A stretch of 64,000 bases of DNA from Cellulophaga tyrosinoxydans (GCF_900176415.1 NZ_FWXO01000001.1:418086-482085); one strand, 5' to 3'. Counted from the first letter of the stretch, positions 44,963 through 54,260 are shown. The notes: generated by a model from the sequence alone, not told the origin. Numbers and translations: made by a program.

Positions 44963-45790
44963 CTATTCAATTTTAAACGTCACCACTGGTATATTAGCAT
45001 GGTTGGCAACATCTTCACCTATACTACCCATGAAAAAGTGAGAAATACCTTTTCTGCCATGCGTAGGCATGCCTATTAAATCAATATTTTCATTTTCTGC
45101 ATAATTAAGCACCCCAAGTTCTACCGTATAATCATTGTATATTTTAACATTGATGAATTCAGAACCAACAAGGCTGGAGAATTTTTCAATTTTAATTTTG
45201 ATGTCTTCCGTACTTAAGAAATTATCTCCTGGAGTATTTATGTATACAATATGAAGTTCTACTCCAAACTGATTAGCAATATATTTTGCGCGTTGATAAG
45301 CACTAATGTTCTCTTCTTTTAAATCGCATGCGAATACCATTGTTTTAGGCTTAAAATCTTTTATTTCATGCTTAATTACCAATACTGGAACCTCCGCATT
45401 ACGCACTACTTTTTCGGTGTTAGAGCCAACAAATATTTCCATTAACCCATCGGTACCATGCGATCCCATGATTATGATATCTGCATTATTTGCTTCAGCC
45501 ACTTCATTAACCTCACTAAAAACTTTAAAATGCTTAATTACTGGCTTAACCGAAATATCCTTTAAAAATGGTTTGTCTAAAAATTCTGCAAATCGTTTTT
45601 CAGCCATTTTCAATAAAAATACAGTTTGCTCTGGATGAAAACCTTCAGTAGAAGTTAAATAAGCCTGATTGAGCTCTAACATATGCAAAGCAAAAATTTT
45701 GGATCCATATTTTTTTGCCAGACTTGCCGCAACTTTAAGCGCGTTTTCTGACTGAATGGAAAAATCTATTGGAACTATTATATTTTTCAT
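44963..45790 (-). CDS. Universal stress protein, two full USP domains
   Basis: A 275-residue tandem USP. Both halves keep the nucleotide loop: GSHGTDGLMEIFVGSNTEKVV at about residues 108-128 and GMPTHGRKGISHFFMGSIGE at about 240-259. It lies 10 bp downstream of hemN, and both genes probably depend on the FNR-type box at 47211. Confidence 0.92.
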   Translation of the reverse strand: MKNIIVPIDFSIQSENALKVAASLAKKYGSKIFALHMLELNQAYLTSTEGFHPEQTVFLLKMAEKRFAEFLDKPFLKDISVKPVIKHFKVFSEVNEVAEANNADIIIMGSHGTDGLMEIFVGSNTEKVVRNAEVPVLVIKHEIKDFKPKTMVFACDLKEENISAYQRAKYIANQFGVELHIVYINTPGDNFLSTEDIKIKIEKFSSLVGSEFINVKIYNDYTVELGVLNYAENENIDLIGMPTHGRKGISHFFMGSIGEDVANHANIPVVTFKIE

Positions 45791-45800
45791 ATACTTTTTT

Positions 45801-47162
45801 TTAAATGGTCATTGAAAATAATCTTGTTTCAGGAGCCCTTTTATGAAGATGCATATCAAAAGCCATGCAGATATTTCTAATAAAGGGCTTCCCTTTTTCT
45901 GTAACGATAATTTTATTGTTTGTTATTTCAATTAATTGGTCATTTTTAATCTCTTCAAGTTTCCCTAAGGTAATTTCTAAATCGGGAAAACCACCCTCTT
46001 TTTTATCAAAAGAAGTCTCAAAATGGCACATTAAATTTAAGATATGTTTTCGTATGATTTCGTCTTCCTCTGTTAAAATATGACCTCTATAAATAGGAAT
46101 AATATCGCTATTGACTAAATGCTCATATTCCTCAATACTTTTTACATTTTGAGCAAAACTATACCAACTATCACTAATACTGGAAACACCTAAGCCAATC
46201 ATTAATTGGGTTTTTGAAGCGGTATAGCCCATAAAATTCCGGTGTAAACTGCCTTTTTCCATGGCTTGATATAAACTGTCAGTCTTTAAGGCAAAATGAT
46301 CCATGCCAATTTCATGATAACCAACTTCGGCAAGTAATTCTTTACCTTTTTCATATTGGTTACGTTTTGCTGAAGCACTTGGCAAATCTTCTTCGCTATA
46401 ACCGCGTTGTCCATTACCTTTAAGCCAAGGCACATGGGCGTAACTATAAAAAGCCAATCGATCTGGCATTAAGCTTTTTGTTTTTAAAATAGTATGCTCA
46501 ACATCTTGAATAGTTTGATGCGGTAATCCAAAAATAATATCATGACCAATAGATGTATACCCTATTTCTCTGGCTGCCTCTGTTACTTTTTCTACATTTT
46601 CAAAAGGTTGAACACGGTGTATGGCTTTTTGTACCTTTTCATTGTAGTCTTGCACTCCAAAACTCACCCTTCTAAAACCAACTTCATAAAGTGCCTGTAA
46701 ATGTTCTTTTGTGGTATTATTCGGATGACCTTCAAAACTAAACTCATAATCAGCCGCTTTATCTGCCGATTTAAAAATTCCGTTTATTAGGTATTTTAGG
46801 TTTTCCGGAGAGAAAAAAGTTGGAGTTCCTCCGCCCAAATGCAATTCTTTAATAATTGGTTTTTCATTAAATAAATTGCAATACAATTGCCACTCTTTTA
46901 AAACGGTTTTTAAGTAAGGAACTTCAACTTCATGCCTTTTTGTGATGCGTTTATGGCAACCACAAAACGTACACATACTTTCACAAAAAGGCAGATGAAT
47001 GTATAGGCTAATTCCTTCTATAGCATTGCTTTCAGAAAAACTTTTCTGAAGTGTTTTTTGCCATTTTTTACCAGAAAAATTAGTAATATCCCAATAGGGA
47101 ACCGTGGGGTAACTGGTATATCTAGGACCTGGAATATTATATTTTTGAACTAAGCTGCACAT
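45801..47162 (-). CDS. hemN: Oxygen-independent coproporphyrinogen III oxidase
   Basis: The 453-residue radical SAM enzyme makes protoporphyrinogen IX without oxygen. It has the true HemN cluster motif CESMCTFCGC (the extra Cys after CxxxCxxC), LHLGGGTPTF and the N-terminal QKYNIPGPRYTSYPTVPYW. I start at ATG 47162 (MCSLVQKYN); ATG 47180 adds six unlikely residues. An FNR-type box lies 49 bp upstream. It feeds heme to the cbb3 oxidase when oxygen is scarce. Confidence 0.95.
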   Translation of the reverse strand: MCSLVQKYNIPGPRYTSYPTVPYWDITNFSGKKWQKTLQKSFSESNAIEGISLYIHLPFCESMCTFCGCHKRITKRHEVEVPYLKTVLKEWQLYCNLFNEKPIIKELHLGGGTPTFFSPENLKYLINGIFKSADKAADYEFSFEGHPNNTTKEHLQALYEVGFRRVSFGVQDYNEKVQKAIHRVQPFENVEKVTEAAREIGYTSIGHDIIFGLPHQTIQDVEHTILKTKSLMPDRLAFYSYAHVPWLKGNGQRGYSEEDLPSASAKRNQYEKGKELLAEVGYHEIGMDHFALKTDSLYQAMEKGSLHRNFMGYTASKTQLMIGLGVSSISDSWYSFAQNVKSIEEYEHLVNSDIIPIYRGHILTEEDEIIRKHILNLMCHFETSFDKKEGGFPDLEITLGKLEEIKNDQLIEITNNKIIVTEKGKPFIRNICMAFDMHLHKRAPETRLFSMTI

Positions 47163-47210
47163 TATAAAAGTATTTACCACAAACTTACATAGCTCACCAG
47201 TGAAAAAGTA

Positions 47211-47222
47211 TGATAATTGTCA
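47211..47222 (-). promoter_or_regulatory. FNR-type box before hemN-usp
   Basis: TGATAATTGTCA differs by one base from the boxes before the first usp gene and ccoS. Its centre is about 54 bp from the hemN start, the same distance class as the others. Confidence 0.7.
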
Positions 47223-47231
47223 GTTTACTAG

Positions 47232-47600
47232 TTACTTTTTGTGCTGCTTACTTAAATTTTCCAATACTCTAAATTTTACAATTTTTCTAATCAAGGCTAA
47301 TGGCATGGGTTTATCTAATGGAAACTGAACAGAACCTTTTCCCGTTTTATAACCACTAAGCTCCTTTACAAATTCTTTATTACCTGATGGCAAAGCATAA
47401 AACCCTATATGGTTTTTATATGCTGCAAAATACACCAACATTCCATGATACTTAAATGCGGGCATTTTATAGCTAATAACCTCCATTGCTTCTGGTGCTT
47501 CTTGTTTAATGGTTTGCCTAATTTCTTCTAGTACAACTTGGGTTTCTTTAGAAAACAATTGCATATATTCATCAATGGTTTTAGGTGTTTGATGCTCCAT
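47232..47600 (-). CDS. DUF1801 (YdhG/CyaY-like) protein
   Basis: A 122-residue protein with the family features TIDEYMQLFSKE, EVISYKMPAFKY, GMLVYFAAYKNHIGFY and GKGSVQFPLDKPMP. Members are annotated as iron-chaperone-like or of unknown function. It is the last gene of a three-gene set with the SRPBCC gene and the broken VOC gene (11 bp gaps). Confidence 0.87.
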   Translation of the reverse strand: MEHQTPKTIDEYMQLFSKETQVVLEEIRQTIKQEAPEAMEVISYKMPAFKYHGMLVYFAAYKNHIGFYALPSGNKEFVKELSGYKTGKGSVQFPLDKPMPLALIRKIVKFRVLENLSKQHKK

Positions 47601-47611
47601 AAGGCTACCTT

Positions 47612-48025
47612 TTAGGCTTCGGTATATTTTTTGAAATTATTTAAAATTGCCTGCCATCCGTCTTTTTGCATTTGAATAGGATTTGTATCTTCTGCCTCAA
47701 AAGTTGTGACAATTTTAGTTTTATAATCGCTCAATGCTTTAAAGCTTGTGGTTGCTTTTCGGTCATCATCCATAACATATGAAATTAATTTATGCTTTTC
47801 TATTTCGGTGTAAGTCCCTTCAAAATCGAAGCCAAAACTACCATCTTTAGCTTCCATTCTAGATAAAAACCGGCCACCTGTTCTTACATCGTTTTCAGAT
47901 TTAGTGGTGTGCCAATCATCGGAGGCATTGTTCCAATTTATTATGTGTTTAGGAAGTGTCCAGTATTCCCAAATCTTACTTAAGGGAGCACTAATTGTTG
48001 CTTCAATTGTTATAGCATTTTTCAT
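47612..48025 (-). CDS. SRPBCC/AHSA1-type ligand-binding protein
   Basis: The 137-residue protein has the START-like AHSA1 pattern: TIEATISAPLSKIWEYWTLPKHIINWNNASDDWH at the start, GGRFLSRMEAKDGSFGFDFEGTYTEI in the middle and QMQKDGWQAILNNFKKY at the end. Such domains bind small hydrophobic ligands; the ligand is unknown. Grouping with VOC and DUF1801 genes is common in bacteria with stress or antibiotic-detoxification annotations. Confidence 0.88.
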   Translation of the reverse strand: MKNAITIEATISAPLSKIWEYWTLPKHIINWNNASDDWHTTKSENDVRTGGRFLSRMEAKDGSFGFDFEGTYTEIEKHKLISYVMDDDRKATTSFKALSDYKTKIVTTFEAEDTNPIQMQKDGWQAILNNFKKYTEA

Positions 48026-48036
48026 AATTACATTTT

Positions 48037-48545
48037 TTATTCGGGCATTTTAGCCAAATCCATATAAAGCATACTCCAACGATGACCATCCCAATCTTCA
48101 AATCCAAACGCGTACATCCATCCTTGAGATTCGCCGGGTTCGGCATATATTTTACCTCCAGCTTTTCTTACTTTTTCAGCCATTGCATCTACTTCTTCCT
48201 TACTCTCTGCATCAAAATTTATCAAAACTTCGTTTCCTTTTGTAGTATCAGAAACTGCATTTCCGGAAAATGTTTTAAAAGTTTCTTCTGGAAAGAGCAT
48301 TAAAACAAATTTATTTTCTCCGGTAAACTACCTCGGGGCAAGCCCACGAGGCATTGAAACGAAATCAATTTTTAATTCAAGGCAAGCCTTGGGGTATTAT
48401 ACCCTTTGGCGGTGCCAATAAAAAAACTGCCCAAATACTTAGCGTTTTTATGCATAGGGTTTTCTTTAAAGCCGATTGCTCTAAAAAATATTTTTGCCTT
48501 TTCTATATCCTTAACTGGCAAGTTTAGCCATACTTGTTGTATCAT
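48037..48545 (-). pseudogene. VOC-family (glyoxalase-like) gene split by a 95-bp insertion
   Basis: The 5' half runs from ATG 48545 (MIQQVWLNLPVKDIEKAKIFF) and is cut after KYLGSFFIG; it then reads into the insert and stops at 48372. The 3' half resumes in the same ancestral frame as GENKFVLMLFPEETF and runs to the stop at 48037. Removing bases 48322-48416 restores one uninterrupted 137-residue VOC reading frame. An ATG at 48300 could still start an 87-residue fragment, but it would lack the first half of the fold. Confidence 0.85.
48322..48416. mobile_element. 95-bp hairpin-rich insertion inside the VOC gene
   Basis: Within 95 bp there are five successive hairpins: GGTA-AAC-TACC; CCTCG enclosing GGGC-AA-GCCC and closing with CGAGG; CAAGGC-AA-GCCTTG; GGGTA-TTA-TACCC; and GGC-GGT-GCC. 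It is much more GC-rich than its surroundings. The flanking CC is present once in the reconstructed gene and twice around the insert, so a 2-bp duplication is possible. No coding capacity. A REP/MITE-like element mobilised by a single-strand transposase of the IS200/RAYT type is the most likely class (inference). Confidence 0.75.
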
Positions 48546-48693
48546 CTACAAATATTAATCTACATAAAGTTAAAAATTTTAATGATTGATTATAATAACA
48601 TGCTAAGGATTTAGCTATTTAATGAACCCATCTTGACTTTTGTTTTTACCTTTGCTATTCTTTCCAGGTATTATATTGATTAAACATAAACAA

Positions 48694-49272
48694 ATGGAAC
48701 GCAATAATCTTTATCCAATTTTTTTAAAAGTTTCCAACTTAAATATTTTAATTGTTGGCGGTGGTAACGTGGCGCTAGAAAAACTTACTTTTTTATTAAA
48801 ATCTAGTCCAGATGCAAATGTAGAAATGGTTTCGCTTATGTTTAGAGATGACACCATTGCACTTGCTAATAAGTTTAATATAAAAATGACAATAGCGCCA
48901 TACGATAAGACGTATTTACAAAATAAACATATGGTTGTAGCTACCACAGATAATGTTCCTGTGAATGAGCAAGTATATCATGATTGTAGAGCACAGCATA
49001 TTTTGGTAAATGTGGCTGACAACCCTCCATTTTGTGATTTTTACATGGGAGGTATTGTAACGAAGGGCAATGTAAAGGTTGCTATATCAACCAACGGTAA
49101 ATCACCAACAACCGCCAAAAGATTACGTCAATTTTTTGAAGATGTTATCCCTGACAACATTGATGATTTGGTAAAAAATTTAAACGAATTTAGAAAAACT
49201 ATTAAAGGAGATTTTGAGGAAAAAGTAGAAACGCTAAACGAGTTTACCAAAGGTTTAGTAAATAAAAAATAA
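48694..49272 (+). CDS. Siroheme synthase N-terminal domain, precorrin-2 dehydrogenase/ferrochelatase
   Basis: A 192-residue Met8/CysG-N-type protein oxidises precorrin-2 to sirohydrochlorin and may insert iron, giving siroheme for sulfite or nitrite reductase. Landmarks are the NAD-binding NILIVGGGNVALEKLTFLL, the TTDNVPVNEQVYHDCR segment, NVADNPPFCDFYMGGIVTKGNVKVAISTNGKSP and the C-terminal helix. I start at ATG 48694 (MERNNLYPIFLKV); a 54-base upstream extension is unlike the family. Confidence 0.9.
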   Translation: MERNNLYPIFLKVSNLNILIVGGGNVALEKLTFLLKSSPDANVEMVSLMFRDDTIALANKFNIKMTIAPYDKTYLQNKHMVVATTDNVPVNEQVYHDCRAQHILVNVADNPPFCDFYMGGIVTKGNVKVAISTNGKSPTTAKRLRQFFEDVIPDNIDDLVKNLNEFRKTIKGDFEEKVETLNEFTKGLVNKK

Positions 49273-49286
49273 TGCCCGCAAGAGCT

Positions 49287-49691
49287 TTAATCTTGTATTA
49301 GATAAGGCGCTAAATCTTTATTATTTCTCAGGTTGCAAATTAGTTTTTCTTGCAATGGTTTTTCCATAAATTCAAAAACTTGGTCATAGTTTTTAGCTTT
49401 ATCTTTGTCAGCACTATCAATTGAAGATGTAACTATAACCACTTTTACTAATGGTTTAATTGCAATTGTATTTAGTTCATCAAGAAATTCCCACCCATTC
49501 ATTACTGGCATATTAATATCTAGCAAAATTAAAAACACTTTGTCTTCATCTTTATTTGCTAATACGTAGTCTAACACCAAGCTTCCATTTTCAAAAAATA
49601 ATTGCTTTGGAAAATTACATTTATTAAAAGTTGCTTTGTGTAAATACAACACCACAGGATCGTCATCAACCAGTAAAATCTCCAATTTCAT
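49287..49691 (-). CDS. Single-domain response regulator
   Basis: A 134-residue receiver with the acidic pocket EILLVDDDPVVLYLH, phosphorylated Asp in FLILLDINMPVMNGWEF (about residue 61), Thr/Ser in VVIVTSSID and Lys in EFMEKPL. It has no output domain, so it works by protein contact. Its start lies inside the last 26 bases of the upstream REC-PAS gene, implying coupled translation. Confidence 0.9.
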   Translation of the reverse strand: MKLEILLVDDDPVVLYLHKATFNKCNFPKQLFFENGSLVLDYVLANKDEDKVFLILLDINMPVMNGWEFLDELNTIAIKPLVKVVIVTSSIDSADKDKAKNYDQVFEFMEKPLQEKLICNLRNNKDLAPYLIQD

Positions 49692-50712
49692 ATTTCTTAT
49701 TATTTATTTCTATTTCAGATGCTTTAGCAGAAATTTCATGTATAATTAAATCCAACTCGTTAGCAGATTTAAGCAATGCATTATTTAAAAAATCGGAGTT
49801 ATTAGCTACTTCTTCTGCATTATTTTGTAATATATTAATTAAGCCCATCATTTTAGCTAATGGGGCTCTTACTTTATGCGATTGTACCCAAGCAATTTCT
49901 TTTAAATTTTCGTTCTGCTCAACAATCGCTTTTACATAATTTAATCTTTCTGTAACATCATTTGCCAATATTATGCGAACTGTTTTACCATTATGCGAAA
50001 ATAGATTACTTGTAACTTCAACCGAAATAATTTGACCGTTCTTTTTTTTATGTTTAAATAATCCTCTAAATTTTCTACTCTTATCTTTTTTAGTAGCATT
50101 AATAATTTCTTTAAAAGAATTTAGATCCTCTGCAGGTCTTATATCTTCAATAGTCATTGCTAAAAACTCTTCATAAGAATAGCCATAGTGTTCTATGGCA
50201 GACTTATTTACATCTAAAAAATATAATGTATCCAAATCATAAACCCACATGGGCTGTGGACTCAAATGAAAAAGATCCATATATCTTTTTTCTGATTGCT
50301 CTAATTGAAATATATACTTATTACGCTCAATTGTATAGCGCAGACTTTTATATAGTGAAAGAGCCGTAATTTCATCTTTAACTAAATAATCTGAAATCCC
50401 TAGTTTTAAGGACTGAATACTAAATTGAATATCTGAATAACCAGTTAATACAACAATGGGGATTTTTGGACTTAAGAATAATATTTCATGAATTAAATCT
50501 ATACCATTTTTATCTGGTAAGGATAGATCTAGAAATATTAGGTCTATCTTCAACGTAGTATCCAGAAGAATAACCTTAGCTTCTTTAAAACTTGTGGCAG
50601 TATATATTGTTGGTTGGGCTATTTGATTTTTCAGGTATTCTTGAAAAAGCACCAAATCGCCCGGATTATCTTCAATAATCAAAATTGTATAATCTAACGG
50701 GTCTTTTAGCAT
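49666..50712 (-). CDS. REC-PAS protein with an H-box but no kinase ATPase domain
   Basis: The 348-residue protein has a receiver domain (residues 1-125: LIIEDNPGDLVLFQEYL, LIFLDLSLPDKNG, LTGYSD, LVKDE) and a PAS domain (about 140-255). It ends in a HisKA-like helical hairpin with an H-box (AWVQSHKVRAPLAKMMGL). It stops about 55 residues after that His with no ATP-binding domain. It may accept or pass on phosphoryl groups, or dimerise with the large kinase downstream of it in the phosphorelay. Whether truncation or normal family layout is not clear from sequence alone. Confidence 0.8.
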   Translation of the reverse strand: MLKDPLDYTILIIEDNPGDLVLFQEYLKNQIAQPTIYTATSFKEAKVILLDTTLKIDLIFLDLSLPDKNGIDLIHEILFLSPKIPIVVLTGYSDIQFSIQSLKLGISDYLVKDEITALSLYKSLRYTIERNKYIFQLEQSEKRYMDLFHLSPQPMWVYDLDTLYFLDVNKSAIEHYGYSYEEFLAMTIEDIRPAEDLNSFKEIINATKKDKSRKFRGLFKHKKKNGQIISVEVTSNLFSHNGKTVRIILANDVTERLNYVKAIVEQNENLKEIAWVQSHKVRAPLAKMMGLINILQNNAEEVANNSDFLNNALLKSANELDLIIHEISAKASEIEINNKKYEIGDFTG

Positions 50713-50722
50713 ATAACTTCTA

Positions 50723-51145
50723 TTAAGGCAATTCTACAAGATTTAACCAAAAACTTTCTATTTCTGAAACCGCATCAATAAAATCTTCTGGCTCTACTGG
50801 TTTGGTTATGTAACAATTTACATAATTAGCATAGGCTTTTTTAATATCTACACTTGAAGAGGATGTTGTTAACATTATAATAGGAATATGCTTATAGAGC
50901 ACATTGCTTTTTATTTTTTGCAAAACTTCATGTCCATTTTTCTTAGGCAAGTTTACATCAAGTAAAATTATATCAGGGGTACTCACATGGCTGTATTTAC
51001 CATTTTTATAAATAAACTCTAATGCTTCTTCACCATCATTTACCACCTTAAGTTTACTATCTAATTTACAACTTTTTAAAGCTTCTGTAGTTAGCAATAT
51101 ATCGCCTTCGTTATCTTCTACTAATAATATTTCAATGCTTTTCAT
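50723..51145 (-). CDS. Rcp1-like single-domain response regulator
   Basis: A 140-residue receiver of the phytochrome-partner (Rcp) type: EILLVEDNEGDILLTTEAL, phosphorylated Asp in PDIILLDVNLPKKNGHEVLQKIK, the TTSSSSVDIKKAY segment and Lys in CYITKPVEP. It is 19 bp after the large PAS kinase gene and 10 bp before the REC-PAS gene, so the four genes form one signalling unit. Confidence 0.92.
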   Translation of the reverse strand: MKSIEILLVEDNEGDILLTTEALKSCKLDSKLKVVNDGEEALEFIYKNGKYSHVSTPDIILLDVNLPKKNGHEVLQKIKSNVLYKHIPIIMLTTSSSSVDIKKAYANYVNCYITKPVEPEDFIDAVSEIESFWLNLVELP

Positions 51146-51164
51146 AGGTCAATTTTTTTTGTAT

Positions 51165-54100
51165 TCATACTTTTTTAATGGTGAATATAAAAGTGGTTCC
51201 TTTGCCAATTTCACTTTCTACCCAGATTTCGCCCTCGACAAAATCAATAATTTTTTTAACTAGCGCCAAGCCTATTCCTGTACCATTATATTGGTTTCTA
51301 CCATGAAGCCTTTGAAAAATTACAAAAATTTTATCAAAATATTGACTTTCTATTCCTATTCCGTTGTCCGAAAAAGAAAATTTATGATGTGTTAATTCTT
51401 CCGTATAATCAATTTTAATTATTGGATTCACTCCTTCCTTATGATATTTTAGGGCATTCCCAATCAAATTTTGAAACAATTGCTCCAGCAATACCTTATA
51501 ACTTTTAATAACAGGCATTTTAGAAACATGTATCTGTGCTTCTTTATCTTTAATTTCTTGATTAAATCTATTTTTAATTTCTGCTATGATAAGATTTAAA
51601 TCTATAGCTTCCACTATTTCATTAGTTCTTCCAACTTTTGAGAGATCTAACAAATCAAGTATAATTTGTCGCATTCTTTTAGCGCCATCAACGGCAAAAT
51701 AAATATACTTTTTTCCTTCTTCATCAAGAACAGTGGTGTACTTTTTTTCCAAGAGCATAAGAAAACTAGAGATCATTCGTAATGGTTCTTGAAGATCATG
51801 GGAAACCACGTAAGCAAATTGCTCCAATTCTTGGTTATACCTACTTAGTTCAACCGCCTGTTTTTCTAAGTCTTGATTTAATTGTTTTAAAGATGCTTCA
51901 TACATTTTACTTTCTGTAACGTCATGCATAGCTCCAAACATTCTAATGACTTCACCATCATCATTTCTAAGAACGCTTCCTTTATTTACTACATAAGCAT
52001 AGGTTCCATCTTTTCTTAAAAAACGGTATTCCGTCTTAAAATAGCTTTGTGTTTTATCTTTGAATAAGTTGTCAGTAACTGCAAGTACCTCACCCAAATC
52101 TTCTGGATGTACTTTTTCGCTCCAAAAACTGAAACCTACCTCTCCTTTTTCCGAATCATATCCAAATAAATTCTGATATCCAGGGCCTTGATAGTAAGTA
52201 TCATGTACCAAATTCCAATCCCAAATAGCATCATTGGTCACTTCTGAGACCATTTTAAAACGATCATTAGAATGTTTAATTTCTTCGATACTTTTAATAC
52301 TCTCTGTAACATCTTTCATGGCACCAACCATCCTAACTGCATCACCCTTTTCATCTCGAATTATAAATGCCCTATCTACAACATTTGAATAGGTATTATC
52401 AAAATTTTTAAATCGATATTCTTGAATCCAATTATACTCTCCTTGTTCAATACTAGAGTTAAAACTATCAGTTACCCTTACTCGATCATCAGGGTGTATA
52501 TTAGTTTCCCAATAGATTAATTCATCTTGTGCAGAAGCTTGTGAAGGATGCCCAAATAATTTTTTATAATTATCCCCCCAAAAAAGTGTGCCTTTTACAA
52601 AATCTAAATCCCAAATGGCATCAGAAGTTGCCTTAGTTACATAATTATAGCGCTGAATACTTTCTTCTAATTCCAGAGAAATTAATTTATACTCTGTAAT
52701 GTCTTGAATTGTGCCCTCAAACTTTAGGGGATTACCTCTTTTATCTTTGGTGAAATTTCCAATTTGTCGAACCCAAATTATTGTTCCGTCTGGCTTTCTT
52801 ATTCTATTTTCTGTAAAAAACTCACTATTTGTCGCAATTGCAGCCTGACTTTTTCTTAAAATTTCTGGCATATCATCTTCATATACCATTTTTTTAATAA
52901 ATTCTCGATTTTCCTTAACAATACCCTTTTCCAAACCAAAAATATCATAAATCCTATCTGACCAATATTCTGTATCATTAACCAAATCAAACTCCCAATA
53001 GCCTAATTTGGCAATTTTTTGCGCTTGTAATAGTTTATTATTTAAGGAATTTAACTGCTCTTCTTTATTCTTGGCTGCAGTTACATCTATGATAACAGTA
53101 TCAACACTTACACTTCCGTTTATATTTTTAACAGGCTTACCAATTCCACTATGCCATCGTATGGTACCATCGGAATGAATTACCCTCCATTCATGTTGCC
53201 ATTCTTCTAAAGAAGTAATACTTTTTTCTAGAATTTTAGTTAAATTCTCACGGTCATCTTTATGTACGTGTTTCCATCCGGCCTTATAATCATTATTAAA
53301 CTCTTCAGCCGACAGACCTAATAGTCGCGATATTCCATTGGTCATATGTACTATTTCTTGGGTACCATCTTTAAAGAAAATATGACGAAATGCGACACAG
53401 TTAATGGTTTCAATAATGGTGTTTAATTGCAGTTCGGTAGTCTTAAAATCATGAACATCTTGCATACTGCCTGCGAGTACTAAAGGATCCCCTTTCGAGT
53501 TTCTTTTAACTACTTTGGCTATTATTTTGGTCCAACTCCAATAGCCTTTTTTGTGTTTAATTCTAATAGTATGTTGATAGCTTTCTATTTTATTATTTCT
53601 AATCTTCTCTAAAAAATCCAGTGACTCTGCCACTGCATCATGATAAACGATGGTTAAAAAAGTTTTAAATTTAAGATCAATAAATTCTCCCCTATCGTAT
53701 CCCATAATACGCTTGGATACGTGGTTTAGTTTAAATTCTAATGTTGTTAAATCTAGCTCCCATTGTCCTATATTGCCATCATTTAAAACCCTTTCAATAA
53801 ACTTTAGTTTAGCACTATGATCATTTATAGTAAGTTTTTGATTTAGACTATTTTGAGCGGTTATTAATTCAATTATTTGACTAGATAATGCTAAAAATGA
53901 ATTTTTTTGAATTTCAGATAAATTCAATGGCGTTGTATTCCATACACTTAGGATGCCAAAATGTTCCCCTTCTTGGCTTGTTAATGGAAAACCTGCATAA
54001 AATTGATAAGGTAAATTAATATTTTGAACCGTTTTCTCGTTAGGAAAACTATACTCTTTAAGATCAGTTATTACCTGCAGCTTTGCGGTAGTATTTAATA

Positions 54101-54260
54101 AGTAGGAAACTATAGGATGGTCAAGCAGCTGTTGTGGATTTTCATTTCCATAACAAGCCCTACTAATAATATCCTTATTTTTTGAAAAAGTAATTAGCCC
54201 TACAGAGCAGTTGCATAATGCAGCTGCAATCATAGCGCTATTTTCTAGTTGGTTTTTCAA
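51165..54260 (-). CDS. GAF and multi-PAS sensor histidine kinase
   Basis: A 1031-residue soluble-looking kinase. An N-terminal GAF-like domain (about residues 1-140) is followed by five PAS/PAC units, about 155-280, 283-400, 418-535, 545-665 and 675-790. Then come a coiled linker, HisKA (YVVSHDLQEPLRMISSFLMLLE) and HATPase with N box LFQNLIGNALKYHKEG and G boxes FSDNGIGIE and NGTGIGLALVKKII. No membrane helix is visible. The final two-thirds resembles phytochrome-like kinases that pair with Rcp1-type regulators; no bilin-binding Cys in the GAF domain was identified with confidence. Confidence 0.9.
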   Translation of the reverse strand: MKNQLENSAMIAAALCNCSVGLITFSKNKDIISRACYGNENPQQLLDHPIVSYLLNTTAKLQVITDLKEYSFPNEKTVQNINLPYQFYAGFPLTSQEGEHFGILSVWNTTPLNLSEIQKNSFLALSSQIIELITAQNSLNQKLTINDHSAKLKFIERVLNDGNIGQWELDLTTLEFKLNHVSKRIMGYDRGEFIDLKFKTFLTIVYHDAVAESLDFLEKIRNNKIESYQHTIRIKHKKGYWSWTKIIAKVVKRNSKGDPLVLAGSMQDVHDFKTTELQLNTIIETINCVAFRHIFFKDGTQEIVHMTNGISRLLGLSAEEFNNDYKAGWKHVHKDDRENLTKILEKSITSLEEWQHEWRVIHSDGTIRWHSGIGKPVKNINGSVSVDTVIIDVTAAKNKEEQLNSLNNKLLQAQKIAKLGYWEFDLVNDTEYWSDRIYDIFGLEKGIVKENREFIKKMVYEDDMPEILRKSQAAIATNSEFFTENRIRKPDGTIIWVRQIGNFTKDKRGNPLKFEGTIQDITEYKLISLELEESIQRYNYVTKATSDAIWDLDFVKGTLFWGDNYKKLFGHPSQASAQDELIYWETNIHPDDRVRVTDSFNSSIEQGEYNWIQEYRFKNFDNTYSNVVDRAFIIRDEKGDAVRMVGAMKDVTESIKSIEEIKHSNDRFKMVSEVTNDAIWDWNLVHDTYYQGPGYQNLFGYDSEKGEVGFSFWSEKVHPEDLGEVLAVTDNLFKDKTQSYFKTEYRFLRKDGTYAYVVNKGSVLRNDDGEVIRMFGAMHDVTESKMYEASLKQLNQDLEKQAVELSRYNQELEQFAYVVSHDLQEPLRMISSFLMLLEKKYTTVLDEEGKKYIYFAVDGAKRMRQIILDLLDLSKVGRTNEIVEAIDLNLIIAEIKNRFNQEIKDKEAQIHVSKMPVIKSYKVLLEQLFQNLIGNALKYHKEGVNPIIKIDYTEELTHHKFSFSDNGIGIESQYFDKIFVIFQRLHGRNQYNGTGIGLALVKKIIDFVEGEIWVESEIGKGTTFIFTIKKV

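Noticed and set aside
48640-48693. An 18-residue extension of the siroheme protein starting from TTG
   Set aside because: Homologues start near MERNNLYP; the extension is hydrophobic promoter-region translation.
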